27,257 nt of DNA from CAZVWJ01 sp964631325 (GTDB lineage: Bacteria; T1Sed10-126): the NCBI GenBank assembly GCA_964631325.1, contig CAZVWJ010000034.1, positions 1-27,257 on the forward strand, read 5' to 3'. The notes under the pieces are model-generated. The model was not told the origin of the DNA, did not search any database, and saw only the letters and a program-made list of their open reading frames with translations. How positions within the stretch are numbered: the first letter of the stretch is position 1; each line of letters opens with the position of its first letter. A program made the translations under genes and the position numbers. Of the stretch, positions 17,138 to 25,433 are shown in pieces.

Positions 17138-18157
17138 ATGGAAGAAGAGCAAAACGAAGAGACCGTAAGCAAAGGTGGAGCTGAGATGGAAGAACAGAAG
17201 ACTGAAAACGCAGAGGGAAGTGGCTGGCTGAAATGGATCATAGCTGGTCTTGTGATTTTGATATTCGCCGCCGGAGGGGGCTGGTGGGGGTATAAGTTGT
17301 ATCAAGAGAGACAGAGGGAAGCGCAGGCCCGTGAAATATATGAGAAATATAAAAAGATAAAGAATGATCCTGAATATAATCCGGGGTATGCCGGTGGTTC
17401 GATAGTTAAAAATATGGAGAAAGCATTGGAGTTGGATCCGGACAATTTAGAGATCAGATTGGAACTCATAGAGATATATGAGCAGAGACAGGGACATTTT
17501 GCCAATCAAGAAAGAAAAATGAAGAAGAGATTCAAGGAGGGAATGAATTATTTAGAGGGATGGACACCAACCCAGAGACAGGAGTTTTTACGGAGGGTTG
17601 CCTATAATTTCCCCGAAATGCTGGGGGAACAAGATTCTACGGGAGCAGTTAAAAAAGCGGTAAAGGAAGCTCCGCTAACCGATTGGGCTGTAAAAAGACG
17701 CCTGGGGTATACCTCCAGCAAAGCCAAACGAAGCACGGAGGACGCGCTGTCCTACCTTGAGAAGACCCGTGAAGCAGTAAAAAAACACGCAAAGATGAAG
17801 GACTACGACCCCGAGAAGAAGCTGCTTTACCTGGACTACCTGGAAGGAGTTTACTGGAAGAAGAAGGGGGAGAAAGAAAGAGCGAAAGAAATTTTTTATG
17901 AAATTTTTAAGAAAAACGGAATGAAGGGAGTCAGATTTAAACAGGGGGGCACCATTGGCGTATGGACAGTAATGGAGAGATTGAAAAAAGAAGGAAAATG
18001 GGAGTATTTAGCAAAAATTGTGTGGCGGCGCTTCAAGGATAATCCTTATGTGAAATTATATCCTCCGGAAGGTTTAGACCACATGAGTAAAGAATACAGG
18101 GAACTATGGGCGGAAATACCGGAAGAGGTTAAAAGGAAGGTGACTCAAAATGAGTAA
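17138..18157 (+). CDS. Membrane-anchored TPR-like protein (cassette unit 2)
   Basis: 339 residues with the same layout as the unit 1 protein: acidic N-terminal tail (three residues longer, KTENAEGSGW), one membrane segment at about 30-52 ending GGGWWGY, then TPR-like helices (MEKALELDPDNLEIRLELIEIYEQRQG and following). Residues about 117-205 are encoded by the near-identical DNA block. From about residue 248 the sequence departs completely (ERAKEIFYEIFKKNGMKGV to the end) from the unit 1 C-terminus. The stop lies inside the amidase gene (ATG 18150, eight-base overlap), implying coupled translation with the full-length enzyme. A role as membrane partner of that enzyme is inferred from this linkage only. 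Confidence 0.85.
   Translation: MEEEQNEETVSKGGAEMEEQKTENAEGSGWLKWIIAGLVILIFAAGGGWWGYKLYQERQREAQAREIYEKYKKIKNDPEYNPGYAGGSIVKNMEKALELDPDNLEIRLELIEIYEQRQGHFANQERKMKKRFKEGMNYLEGWTPTQRQEFLRRVAYNFPEMLGEQDSTGAVKKAVKEAPLTDWAVKRRLGYTSSKAKRSTEDALSYLEKTREAVKKHAKMKDYDPEKKLLYLDYLEGVYWKKKGEKERAKEIFYEIFKKNGMKGVRFKQGGTIGVWTVMERLKKEGKWEYLAKIVWRRFKDNPYVKLYPPEGLDHMSKEYRELWAEIPEEVKRKVTQNE
17487..17754 (+). repeat. Near-identical block, copy 2
   Basis: Partner of 15652-15919 (offset 1835). It codes for the QGHFANQERKMKKRF to STEDALSY part of the TPR-like protein. Divergence begins at once on both sides, for example CCTATCTTGAG versus CCTACCTTGAG at the right edge and then several amino acid changes. Confidence 0.85.
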
Positions 18158-21100
18158 AAAAGTCTTTTGGTCTGTAGTATGTCTCATATTAATTTTGTTA
18201 TCGAGTAATGTTCAGGCATATGATGTAGTAATAGATCCGGGCCACGGCGGTGATGAACAAAACAGAGGTGGACCTGCGTTTACGGTGAGTGACATGGGAA
18301 GTGAATTAGACACTGCTGCCTATGCTGGGGATAACTATATTTTTGTGAACGAAGCCAAACATTTTTCTCTTGAAGATGGCTATGAAACCATATTGGTTAA
18401 CGGGGATCAGTATCAAATTCAGACGGATACATCCATTGTTCCAAATCCGATAGATTATGAGTCTGGGAGAATTGTAATTGAAGGGTATTTAACGAGTACA
18501 TACGATACCGGCGCCTCAGTAACAGTCCAGGACTTCCTCGTCCAGGCGATGGGGAGATATACAGACGGCAGTGACCCCGGGGATTGGGATCCTGCGGCCA
18601 AAGATTACGATACTCTGGCCTATACCCACCAGGTGCCCGCCAACCAGTGGCAACAATGGAAACGGAAGATTAATGACGACGGCGATTCGCTGGGGCTTTT
18701 AGAAGTTTTGAATACCTGGGAGATCAGTAAGAGACTGGAAGATATTCTTGACGACGATCATACAGTTGTAAAGACAAAAAACGGAGTTCTGGAAGAGCCG
18801 AATTTCCAGAGTCGTGGTCAAACTACCGTTGGTGGCGAAGAGCCGGATTATTTCATCTCGATTCATACAAACGGAGGTGCGAGCACGGCTCGGGGGGCAG
18901 TGTATGTGCCCTACCGTACTCCCGCTGCCGATGGGACTTCGGACGGGACTTACGATAGCCACACGTATCATTGGACGAATGAACCCCCATCCAGCGTTTG
19001 GCCCCCTTCCCATCCGTTCAATGTGGAGTGGTATGTTGATGATGAATTTACAACTCCGGTAGTAACAATGACAGGCGGAGATACGCCGGTATTGCTTAAA
19101 GATCACACTTATTATGCAAAAATCAGTGAAGCAATGGGATATTATGTGGAACCCACGCCCCTCAGATATCAGATTTTAAAGGAGGATGGTTCTACCTGGA
19201 TTGGTTCCACACAAGCTACAGTTGGGGAACTTACTACAGTCTCTGGGGACAGACAAAATCGAGCTGATAGTTACACCTTTAGTTTTACTCCTTCTGATAC
19301 CGGGACAGCTTTTACGGAATTGCGCGGTCCGTTTCAAGCGGATCAACAGGATTCGATGGGAACATACCTGGTAAATGCAATCCGAAATTATGCCGTGAGT
19401 AATAGATCTGAAGTTGATATTAATTGCTCAGATTTTGATAATGAAGAGGGATTGGCCGGCTGTGATTTGGCACTTGGCAGTTGGGTGGCCGATGTGAATG
19501 ACAACTCCGAACCGGCATTTTCTTTAGTGGAAGGTGCTTTTCATTCAAGCCCCGAGGATCAGGAGTTTTTAATCAGTGGAGGCTACGACACGATTGCAAC
19601 TGCAGTGGGTGACAGCCTGCCGGAGTTCCCAACCCTTTCGGCCAATCAAAAATATGCCGCCGGCAAGGAAGCGGATAATCCCCATCCGTTGCGGTCGGTT
19701 GAAATAGGGCATAGGGGAAACATGATGAATATAAATACAGGGGGGCTTATTGACGGGGTATTCAAGATATTCATGGAGTATTTGGGCGGTTCGCCTACTG
19801 TTTCCACAAAGCCCAAAAACAGAAATAGTTCATATTTCATAGACGCAGCTTATGCCTCCTGGTTAGTTGACCCTTCGTCAGCTGATTATATCGACAGCGG
19901 CCCGGGCGATGGGGCCGGCATTCAAATAAGGCCTTTTGAACCGGGCTGGTACGACGTTTCGATAGAACAGATGGATACGGATACGTTAAGCTGTCCGGGT
20001 GACTGGGATAAATTTTACAGTGATCGGGATATGTCGGCAGTTGATCTGACTTTTAACGAATACGTGGAAGGGGAGCCTTATATCCACAAAAACTACAAAT
20101 TAGCTCCCCAGAGCAGGCTTGACGGAGCCGTTTATGACAGCCGGACTCTGGAACCGCTTGAAAATGTCCAGGTGACGGTGGTCGGCAATTCGGTCAAAGG
20201 GACAAAAACCGGAGAGTCGGGCCGGTTCTATGTATGTGGTGTAGACGCTACCGAATCTACCATCACCATGGCCCCGGACAGCTACACGATCTATGTTAAC
20301 GCCGACGGATATAAGGCGGAAGAACTTAGCGGATTAACAATAGATTCAGGGGTGATTCAGTGGGCGGATACCGTTTACCTGGAGCCGGAGAATCTGACCC
20401 ACGTCCACGGGGAAGTGATTAATTCCGCCAACAACGAGGGACGAAAAGGGTTTGAGATCAGCTTTAATTACGCGGGAAGCCCCAGCGATACTTTTTCTAA
20501 AACTCTGGTGGCAAATAATAACGGCACCTATGCCATTGATCTACCCGCCGGGGATTATGTGGTGGAGATCATCATGCCCGACGAGGAGGTGGGAGCCAAC
20601 GACATAGATTTCAAGGACGACACTTTCACGATTACTGTGCCTGGCTCCTCGGTGGTCGGTTATCCGCCCGAATACGAGAAAAACTTCTACATGGATCCTT
20701 ATGGAAAAATACACGGGGACATCGTGGATAGCTGGAGCGGAGATGCTGTTAAGGATGCCACTGTTGAGATTTATGCTGATTCGGATGGTTCACTGGTGGA
20801 CACCGATATTTCGAAGTGGTGGGGTTACGCGAGCGGGAATTTGACTAACGGAGATTATGACGTCTACGGATACAAAGAGTCGGATCCGGACGTGGGCAGT
20901 GATACTGTTCAGAACGTGACGGTGACCGAGGGTGAAATAAGCACAGCGAATTTGGAGCTGGGCGTGGGTTTTACCGGGTTTTACGGGAAAATTACCCGGG
21001 CGTTTGACAGCCAGCCCCTGGGGAATGTGGAAATTACGGCCTCTCCCTTATTTACCGGTGGCGTTTCGAGTACTGTGGAGAGTTCGGACGACCCGGAGTA

Positions 21101-24100
21101 CCTGGGGAAATACCGGACCGATCCGTTGGATACCGGGAATTACGAGGTTACTTTCCACAAAGAAGATTACGTGGATATGAGTATAACCAGGAAAACATAT
21201 TCCGATTCCCCGGTGCGGGCGGATATAAAACTGCAAGCCCAGCCCGTAAACTTGATTGTGGACGTAAGTGATAGTGAAACGGGGGCGAGTATATCAGGTG
21301 CGAGTGTACAGTGGGAACACCAAAACTTGTCTCTCTCCGGTGTAGGATCGACTGCCAGCGATGGTACGTTTGTTAAAGGTGACGTTCACTGGGGAACATA
21401 TGCGCTTACGGTAACACATTCTGCGTATGACACGGCCACAACCACGGTATTTCTTGACGTGGGGAGCGATACGGTTCAGTCGGTGGAGTTACAAGAGCTG
21501 CCGGATGTCCACGTATACGTGGAGGAATACGGAAGCAGCGTGCCGGTAAACAGTGCCACGGTTAATTTGAAACAGGGAGGCTCCGTCGAACAAACCAGCT
21601 TAACGGGATCAGACGGACAGGCGAAACTGACTAACCTCCAGCTTGAAGATTACAATATCTCAGTGCAAAAAAGCAATTATAAAACAGTAGAAAAAAGTGT
21701 TTCCCCATCCGTGATGAGTAAAGATCTGTATGAAACATTTGTGTTGAGACCTTATGGCTGGCTGGAAGGTACGGTTTCCGACAGCCCGGCCGGAAGTTCT
21801 ATCGGTGGAGCTTCGGTTAAATTATACGAGGATGACTCTCTTATTACGCAGACTACCACGAGTTCAACCGGTTATTACATAACTTCTGACGTGCTGGTGG
21901 GAGATTACCGGTTGGAAGTAAATGCCTCTAATTACGAACAAAAAAATATTGATCCCGTTACGATAGATGACAGTGGCACTGTTCAAAACGTTAAGCTCCT
22001 TCGGCAGGGGCGGCTGAAAGGAACGGTAGTTGATACCGGATTGAGTATTCCGGTTGGGAACGCCCTGGTGGAGGTTGTGGACGGCAGTAATACGGTAAGA
22101 AGGAGCACCCATACCGACTCGGCCGGTTATTACCGGTTTGAAGCGGTGCCCTACGGAAATATGACGGTAAGGGTTTCAAAAACCGGTTACATTACACAAT
22201 CAAGGGCATTGAGCGTGACAAATGATGATACTCACACCAGGGATTTTTATCTTACCGGTATTGGTAAGATTGACGGTCGGGTGCTGAACTTTTTCTCGGA
22301 CAGCGGGGTTTACCAGGCTTCCGTAAATATTTACCAATCGGGAAGCCAGGTGGCCGGTCCCAACCTGACCAACAGTTCGGGGGAATTTACGGAATTTGAG
22401 CTAAATTCCGGCCATTATCTTTTAAAGGCCAATTCCGACAGTTATCTCTCAAATGAGATCCCGGTAACTAATTATACCGCAAAGACGGACAGCTATATTA
22501 TCAAGCTAAAGCCCTATCGGGATGTGGAAATTCACGTAGAAAACTTAGACACTACTAAACCCGCCGAATTTATTGACGTGTATTTGAGTGACGGGACGGA
22601 TACCAGGACAAGGGGAACGGGTTCGGACGGAGTAGCTGTTTTTGAAAATGTTGAGCCGTTGAAAAACTACTCAATACTGACCGAACATGATTCTGTTCCC
22701 AAGACCTTTTATTTAAGCGCGGATACTTCGATACCGAAAGTTGTTTCCGACGAGTATCTCCCGCCGCCGGAAGGATACATCGCGGGCCAGATGACTGATT
22801 ATTTTAACGTCTCCGAGGGTATTTCAGGTCAGGTTACCGTGTTTACCGCGGGAGATAGCCTGGTTGGCGGCCCTCAAAATGCGGCGTCCGATGGCTCTTA
22901 CGAGAGGTTTGGACTGGCCCCCGGGACCTACAGGGTGGAATTTGCGGCCGATAATTATCTCGGTGATTCCGCGGTTGTTGACGTAACCGATGATGATACG
23001 ACAGTAGTCGATGCCGGGCTAAAGCCTTACAGGGACGTGCGTGTGCATTTAACCAACAAGGAAACCGGTAACAACGCCCAGGATATTGAGGTTGCCCTGG
23101 AGGGAGATGATTTTACGTTATACAAGAATACTAATTTCTCGGGTACTACGGTATTTTCAAGTATTGAACCGCTAAATTCCTATACAGTTAGTGTGGAAGA
23201 CGGAACCACGCCGACTGATTTCACCCTGGAGGCCAGTACCGATGCTCCCTACGTGATTGAGGAGATGTATATCCCACCGCCGGAAGGGACCCTGGTGACG
23301 CTTGTCAAGGACCGGTTTACCGGCAGTGAAATTGGCAGTGCGGACGTGACTATTAAGGACGAGGCTGGCGTGACCGTAGCCACTGGTTCCAGCGGCTCCT
23401 CCTTTGTCTTGATGGAAGGGGATTACGATTTCAAGGCTAATAAAACCAATTACGTTAAAAATTCGACGTCAGTCACCGTGGAAGGCGATAATACGGATAC
23501 TTACACGGTGAAGTTGAAACCCTACCGGGATATTAAAGTGCACGTGGAGAAAGTCGGCGGGGGTGCGGCGTCGGGGGTTAACGTGGATTTATCCGGTAAT
23601 GGCTATAATATGTCGGACAACACGAATTATTCCGGGAACGCTTTCTTTAACAATCTCCCGCCGAGTAGTAGCTTCTCGCCGAGTAGTAGCTATAACATAA
23701 ATGTGACGAATGGTTCTTCAAAGAGTGTTTACCTGGCGACCGCCAGCTACGACGGACAAATTTTGGAGACGGTAAATGCCACTTACGATCCGCCGCCGGG
23801 GACCGTGGCTGGCCAGATTGTTGATTACTGCGGTGGCGGGGTCTACCGGCCGGATGCCGAGCTTTATCAGTCAGGAAGCATGGTTGCCGGCCCGGAAAGT
23901 CATAACGACGGTAGTTTTTCTTTCACCGTGGATGCCGGTGGTTATACATTAAAGGGGAGTAGAAGTAGTTATAAAACGAACTCGAAATCGGTCAGTATAA
24001 GTGGAGGGCACACCACGAACACCAACCTGACGCTGCGACCGTATGACCGGGAAATCAAAGTTCATGTAACCAATACGGAAACCCATAAAAATGCCCAGGG

Positions 24101-24308
24101 GGTATCGGTTACGGTTTCCGGAGGCGGAATCAGCAAATCGAAGGATACCGGCTGGGGTTTTAATTCCGGTATAGCTGTTTTTTATGATCTTATGCCCGGC
24201 TATAGCTATACGGTTTCGGTTACCAACGGAAGCACGGGGATAGTTTCTCTTGGCTGTGGTTCTGACCGTGAAGAGATAGCTCTCACTTATACCCCTCCTG
24301 ACAGTTAA
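18150..24308 (+). CDS. Giant secreted N-acetylmuramoyl-L-alanine amidase with repeat stalk
   Basis: 2052 residues; predicted to cut the amide bond between MurNAc and the stem peptide. Signal peptide 1-23 (cut after VQA). The Amidase_3 domain spans about 24-545 with all expected residues: His32 (DPGHGG), Glu185 (LLEVLN), His239 (SIHTN) and Glu518 (VEIGHRGNMMN). It is much longer than usual because of two inserts, a small beta domain at about 50-126 and roughly 230 residues after SIHTNGG. From about residue 655 to the end are some 16 repeats of about 87 residues resembling carboxypeptidase-regulatory-like beta-sandwich domains; the last eight alternate in an A-B pattern. No LPXTG, SLH or other anchor is seen at the C-terminus (TYTPPDS). 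The start overlaps the TPR gene by eight bases. Probably a surface-exposed wall hydrolase or adhesin-like protein. Confidence 0.9.
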   Translation: MSKKVFWSVVCLILILLSSNVQAYDVVIDPGHGGDEQNRGGPAFTVSDMGSELDTAAYAGDNYIFVNEAKHFSLEDGYETILVNGDQYQIQTDTSIVPNPIDYESGRIVIEGYLTSTYDTGASVTVQDFLVQAMGRYTDGSDPGDWDPAAKDYDTLAYTHQVPANQWQQWKRKINDDGDSLGLLEVLNTWEISKRLEDILDDDHTVVKTKNGVLEEPNFQSRGQTTVGGEEPDYFISIHTNGGASTARGAVYVPYRTPAADGTSDGTYDSHTYHWTNEPPSSVWPPSHPFNVEWYVDDEFTTPVVTMTGGDTPVLLKDHTYYAKISEAMGYYVEPTPLRYQILKEDGSTWIGSTQATVGELTTVSGDRQNRADSYTFSFTPSDTGTAFTELRGPFQADQQDSMGTYLVNAIRNYAVSNRSEVDINCSDFDNEEGLAGCDLALGSWVADVNDNSEPAFSLVEGAFHSSPEDQEFLISGGYDTIATAVGDSLPEFPTLSANQKYAAGKEADNPHPLRSVEIGHRGNMMNINTGGLIDGVFKIFMEYLGGSPTVSTKPKNRNSSYFIDAAYASWLVDPSSADYIDSGPGDGAGIQIRPFEPGWYDVSIEQMDTDTLSCPGDWDKFYSDRDMSAVDLTFNEYVEGEPYIHKNYKLAPQSRLDGAVYDSRTLEPLENVQVTVVGNSVKGTKTGESGRFYVCGVDATESTITMAPDSYTIYVNADGYKAEELSGLTIDSGVIQWADTVYLEPENLTHVHGEVINSANNEGRKGFEISFNYAGSPSDTFSKTLVANNNGTYAIDLPAGDYVVEIIMPDEEVGANDIDFKDDTFTITVPGSSVVGYPPEYEKNFYMDPYGKIHGDIVDSWSGDAVKDATVEIYADSDGSLVDTDISKWWGYASGNLTNGDYDVYGYKESDPDVGSDTVQNVTVTEGEISTANLELGVGFTGFYGKITRAFDSQPLGNVEITASPLFTGGVSSTVESSDDPEYLGKYRTDPLDTGNYEVTFHKEDYVDMSITRKTYSDSPVRADIKLQAQPVNLIVDVSDSETGASISGASVQWEHQNLSLSGVGSTASDGTFVKGDVHWGTYALTVTHSAYDTATTTVFLDVGSDTVQSVELQELPDVHVYVEEYGSSVPVNSATVNLKQGGSVEQTSLTGSDGQAKLTNLQLEDYNISVQKSNYKTVEKSVSPSVMSKDLYETFVLRPYGWLEGTVSDSPAGSSIGGASVKLYEDDSLITQTTTSSTGYYITSDVLVGDYRLEVNASNYEQKNIDPVTIDDSGTVQNVKLLRQGRLKGTVVDTGLSIPVGNALVEVVDGSNTVRRSTHTDSAGYYRFEAVPYGNMTVRVSKTGYITQSRALSVTNDDTHTRDFYLTGIGKIDGRVLNFFSDSGVYQASVNIYQSGSQVAGPNLTNSSGEFTEFELNSGHYLLKANSDSYLSNEIPVTNYTAKTDSYIIKLKPYRDVEIHVENLDTTKPAEFIDVYLSDGTDTRTRGTGSDGVAVFENVEPLKNYSILTEHDSVPKTFYLSADTSIPKVVSDEYLPPPEGYIAGQMTDYFNVSEGISGQVTVFTAGDSLVGGPQNAASDGSYERFGLAPGTYRVEFAADNYLGDSAVVDVTDDDTTVVDAGLKPYRDVRVHLTNKETGNNAQDIEVALEGDDFTLYKNTNFSGTTVFSSIEPLNSYTVSVEDGTTPTDFTLEASTDAPYVIEEMYIPPPEGTLVTLVKDRFTGSEIGSADVTIKDEAGVTVATGSSGSSFVLMEGDYDFKANKTNYVKNSTSVTVEGDNTDTYTVKLKPYRDIKVHVEKVGGGAASGVNVDLSGNGYNMSDNTNYSGNAFFNNLPPSSSFSPSSSYNINVTNGSSKSVYLATASYDGQILETVNATYDPPPGTVAGQIVDYCGGGVYRPDAELYQSGSMVAGPESHNDGSFSFTVDAGGYTLKGSRSSYKTNSKSVSISGGHTTNTNLTLRPYDREIKVHVTNTETHKNAQGVSVTVSGGGISKSKDTGWGFNSGIAVFYDLMPGYSYTVSVTNGSTGIVSLGCGSDREEIALTYTPPDS
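22266..24305 (+). repeat. Four A-B supermodules in the amidase stalk
   Basis: Residues about 1373-2052 form four units of about 170 residues. Type A modules start at about 22266, 22776, 23289 and 23802 and end in LKPYR or LRPYD. Type B modules start at about 22521, 23034, 23529 and 24048, open with D-[VI]-x-[VI]-H-[VL], and in the first three units end in PPPEG or PPPG. The fourth B module ends TPPDS at the C-terminus. Confidence 0.8.
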
Positions 24309-24374
24309 AGTTGGGTTTGTCCGGTTAATATGGGTTAGAGATAAAACATTGATTAGTCTGACGGGAGTAAAATT

Positions 24375-24905
24375 ATGAAATTTAAAAAAGTGAGTATAGT
24401 GGTTTTCTTTCTTGTTATCTTTGCCCTGGGGGGCTGGTGGTGGGTAGAAAACAAAAGAGAAGCCCGGCTATTAGTGGAACAGAGGAAGCAAAAAGAGCTT
24501 CTCAGGCAAAGAAAAGAAAAAGCGTTGAAATCGTATAGGGAATATATGAGTTATAAAATTTCCAGGGGACTTAAGCCGGATGAAATCCCCCCAAAACAAG
24601 TGAAAAAATTAAAAAAAGCAGTGGAATTGCAGCCGAAATATAACGATTATCGTCAGGAACTGTTTATGCTGTATAAAAGCCGGGCAAAGGATAATCCGGA
24701 AGTGCGAAAAAAAATGAAAGAATTGTTAGGAGAGGGATTGAAAGTAAAAATGAAGCCGGAAAAGAAACAGTATATAATGCGGCTGGCTGCGTATAATTTT
24801 CCGGAATTGCTGGGAACGAGAGAGAGAAATAGAGCCCTTGAAAAGGCGGCTGAGACGGCCCCGCATACTGATTGGGCCAGAGACTTTCGTCGTTCTGAAC
24901 AATAA
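24375..24905 (+). CDS. Short TPR-like homologue without partner amidase
   Basis: 176 residues. One N-terminal membrane segment (about 6-23, ending GGWWWVENK) replaces the acidic tail plus membrane segment of the two larger homologues. The soluble part matches their first half: KKLKKAVELQPKYNDYRQELFMLYKSR against MEKALELDPDNLEIRLELIGIYDER, and MRLAAYNFPELLGTRERNRALEKAAETAPHTDWA against RRVAYNFPEMLGEQDSTGAVKKAVKEAPLTDWA. It stops just after that point (DFRRSEQ), so the variable C-terminal half is missing. GGGAG ahead of ATG 24375 is a usable ribosome site. Divergence is much greater than between the other two, so this is an older copy. It could be a shortened functional relative or the eroded end of another unit. 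Confidence 0.8.
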   Translation: MKFKKVSIVVFFLVIFALGGWWWVENKREARLLVEQRKQKELLRQRKEKALKSYREYMSYKISRGLKPDEIPPKQVKKLKKAVELQPKYNDYRQELFMLYKSRAKDNPEVRKKMKELLGEGLKVKMKPEKKQYIMRLAAYNFPELLGTRERNRALEKAAETAPHTDWARDFRRSEQ

Positions 24906-25433
24906 CTGAGTGCAACCCTCCCTTCTGAAATTGAATCAAAATTAAACCCGCCGTTATTTTGCTCAGGCTGAGTATGCCTTTAATCTTGGGAACCTTTCAG
25001 AGACCTCACTATGTCCAAGCGTGGCTGTAGGTTCTGCTGGGAAGCATTTAAAGTCTCTAACTTACCAACACTAACAGCTTAGTAGGGCAGTTTAATATGC
25101 CAGGAATCTCTTCTAAAAAATTAAAGTTTCCCCTGAAAATTTGGTAGTTCAATCGGTGAGAAAGCAACTGGACTTGTGGATTATTTAGCGGTCAGTCGCG
25201 ACAAGAAGTGAATCTCTCTTGTTTTGTGAACAGGTTCAATTTTATTGTTAAAGAAGCATCAGAATATCTAAAATTTAATAAAAAAGGTTCAGCCTCTTTT
25301 GGCGTTGAACAGAAATTTATTTAAAATGGAACATGGCTGAAATCTAGTTTCAGACTGATCCGACAAAATTAACCCCCCGCGAAAGTTCTGTTTGTGTGTT
25401 AAAATATCAGAAACAAATGGAGGTATTTTAATA
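24906..25433. other. Intergenic region without recognisable gene
   Basis: About 528 bases. No frame has both a ribosome site and a recognisable product, and no tRNA, riboswitch or terminator pattern is clear. Only weak inverted repeats are seen (CTCAG-G-CTGAG near 24960; CTGAAA/TTTCAG at 25337-25353). The end of the region holds the ychF ribosome site. It may be eroded sequence at the right edge of the accessory block. Confidence 0.5.

Noticed and set aside
20112..24305. CRISPR array or DNA-level tandem repeat
   Set aside because: The periodicity is at protein level (about 87 residues). The DNA copies are well diverged and form one open reading frame.
24906..25433. Structured RNA (SRP-like or tmRNA-like) in the spacer before ychF
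   Set aside because: Some stretches looked suggestive, but no long consistent helix or conserved core motif could be traced.
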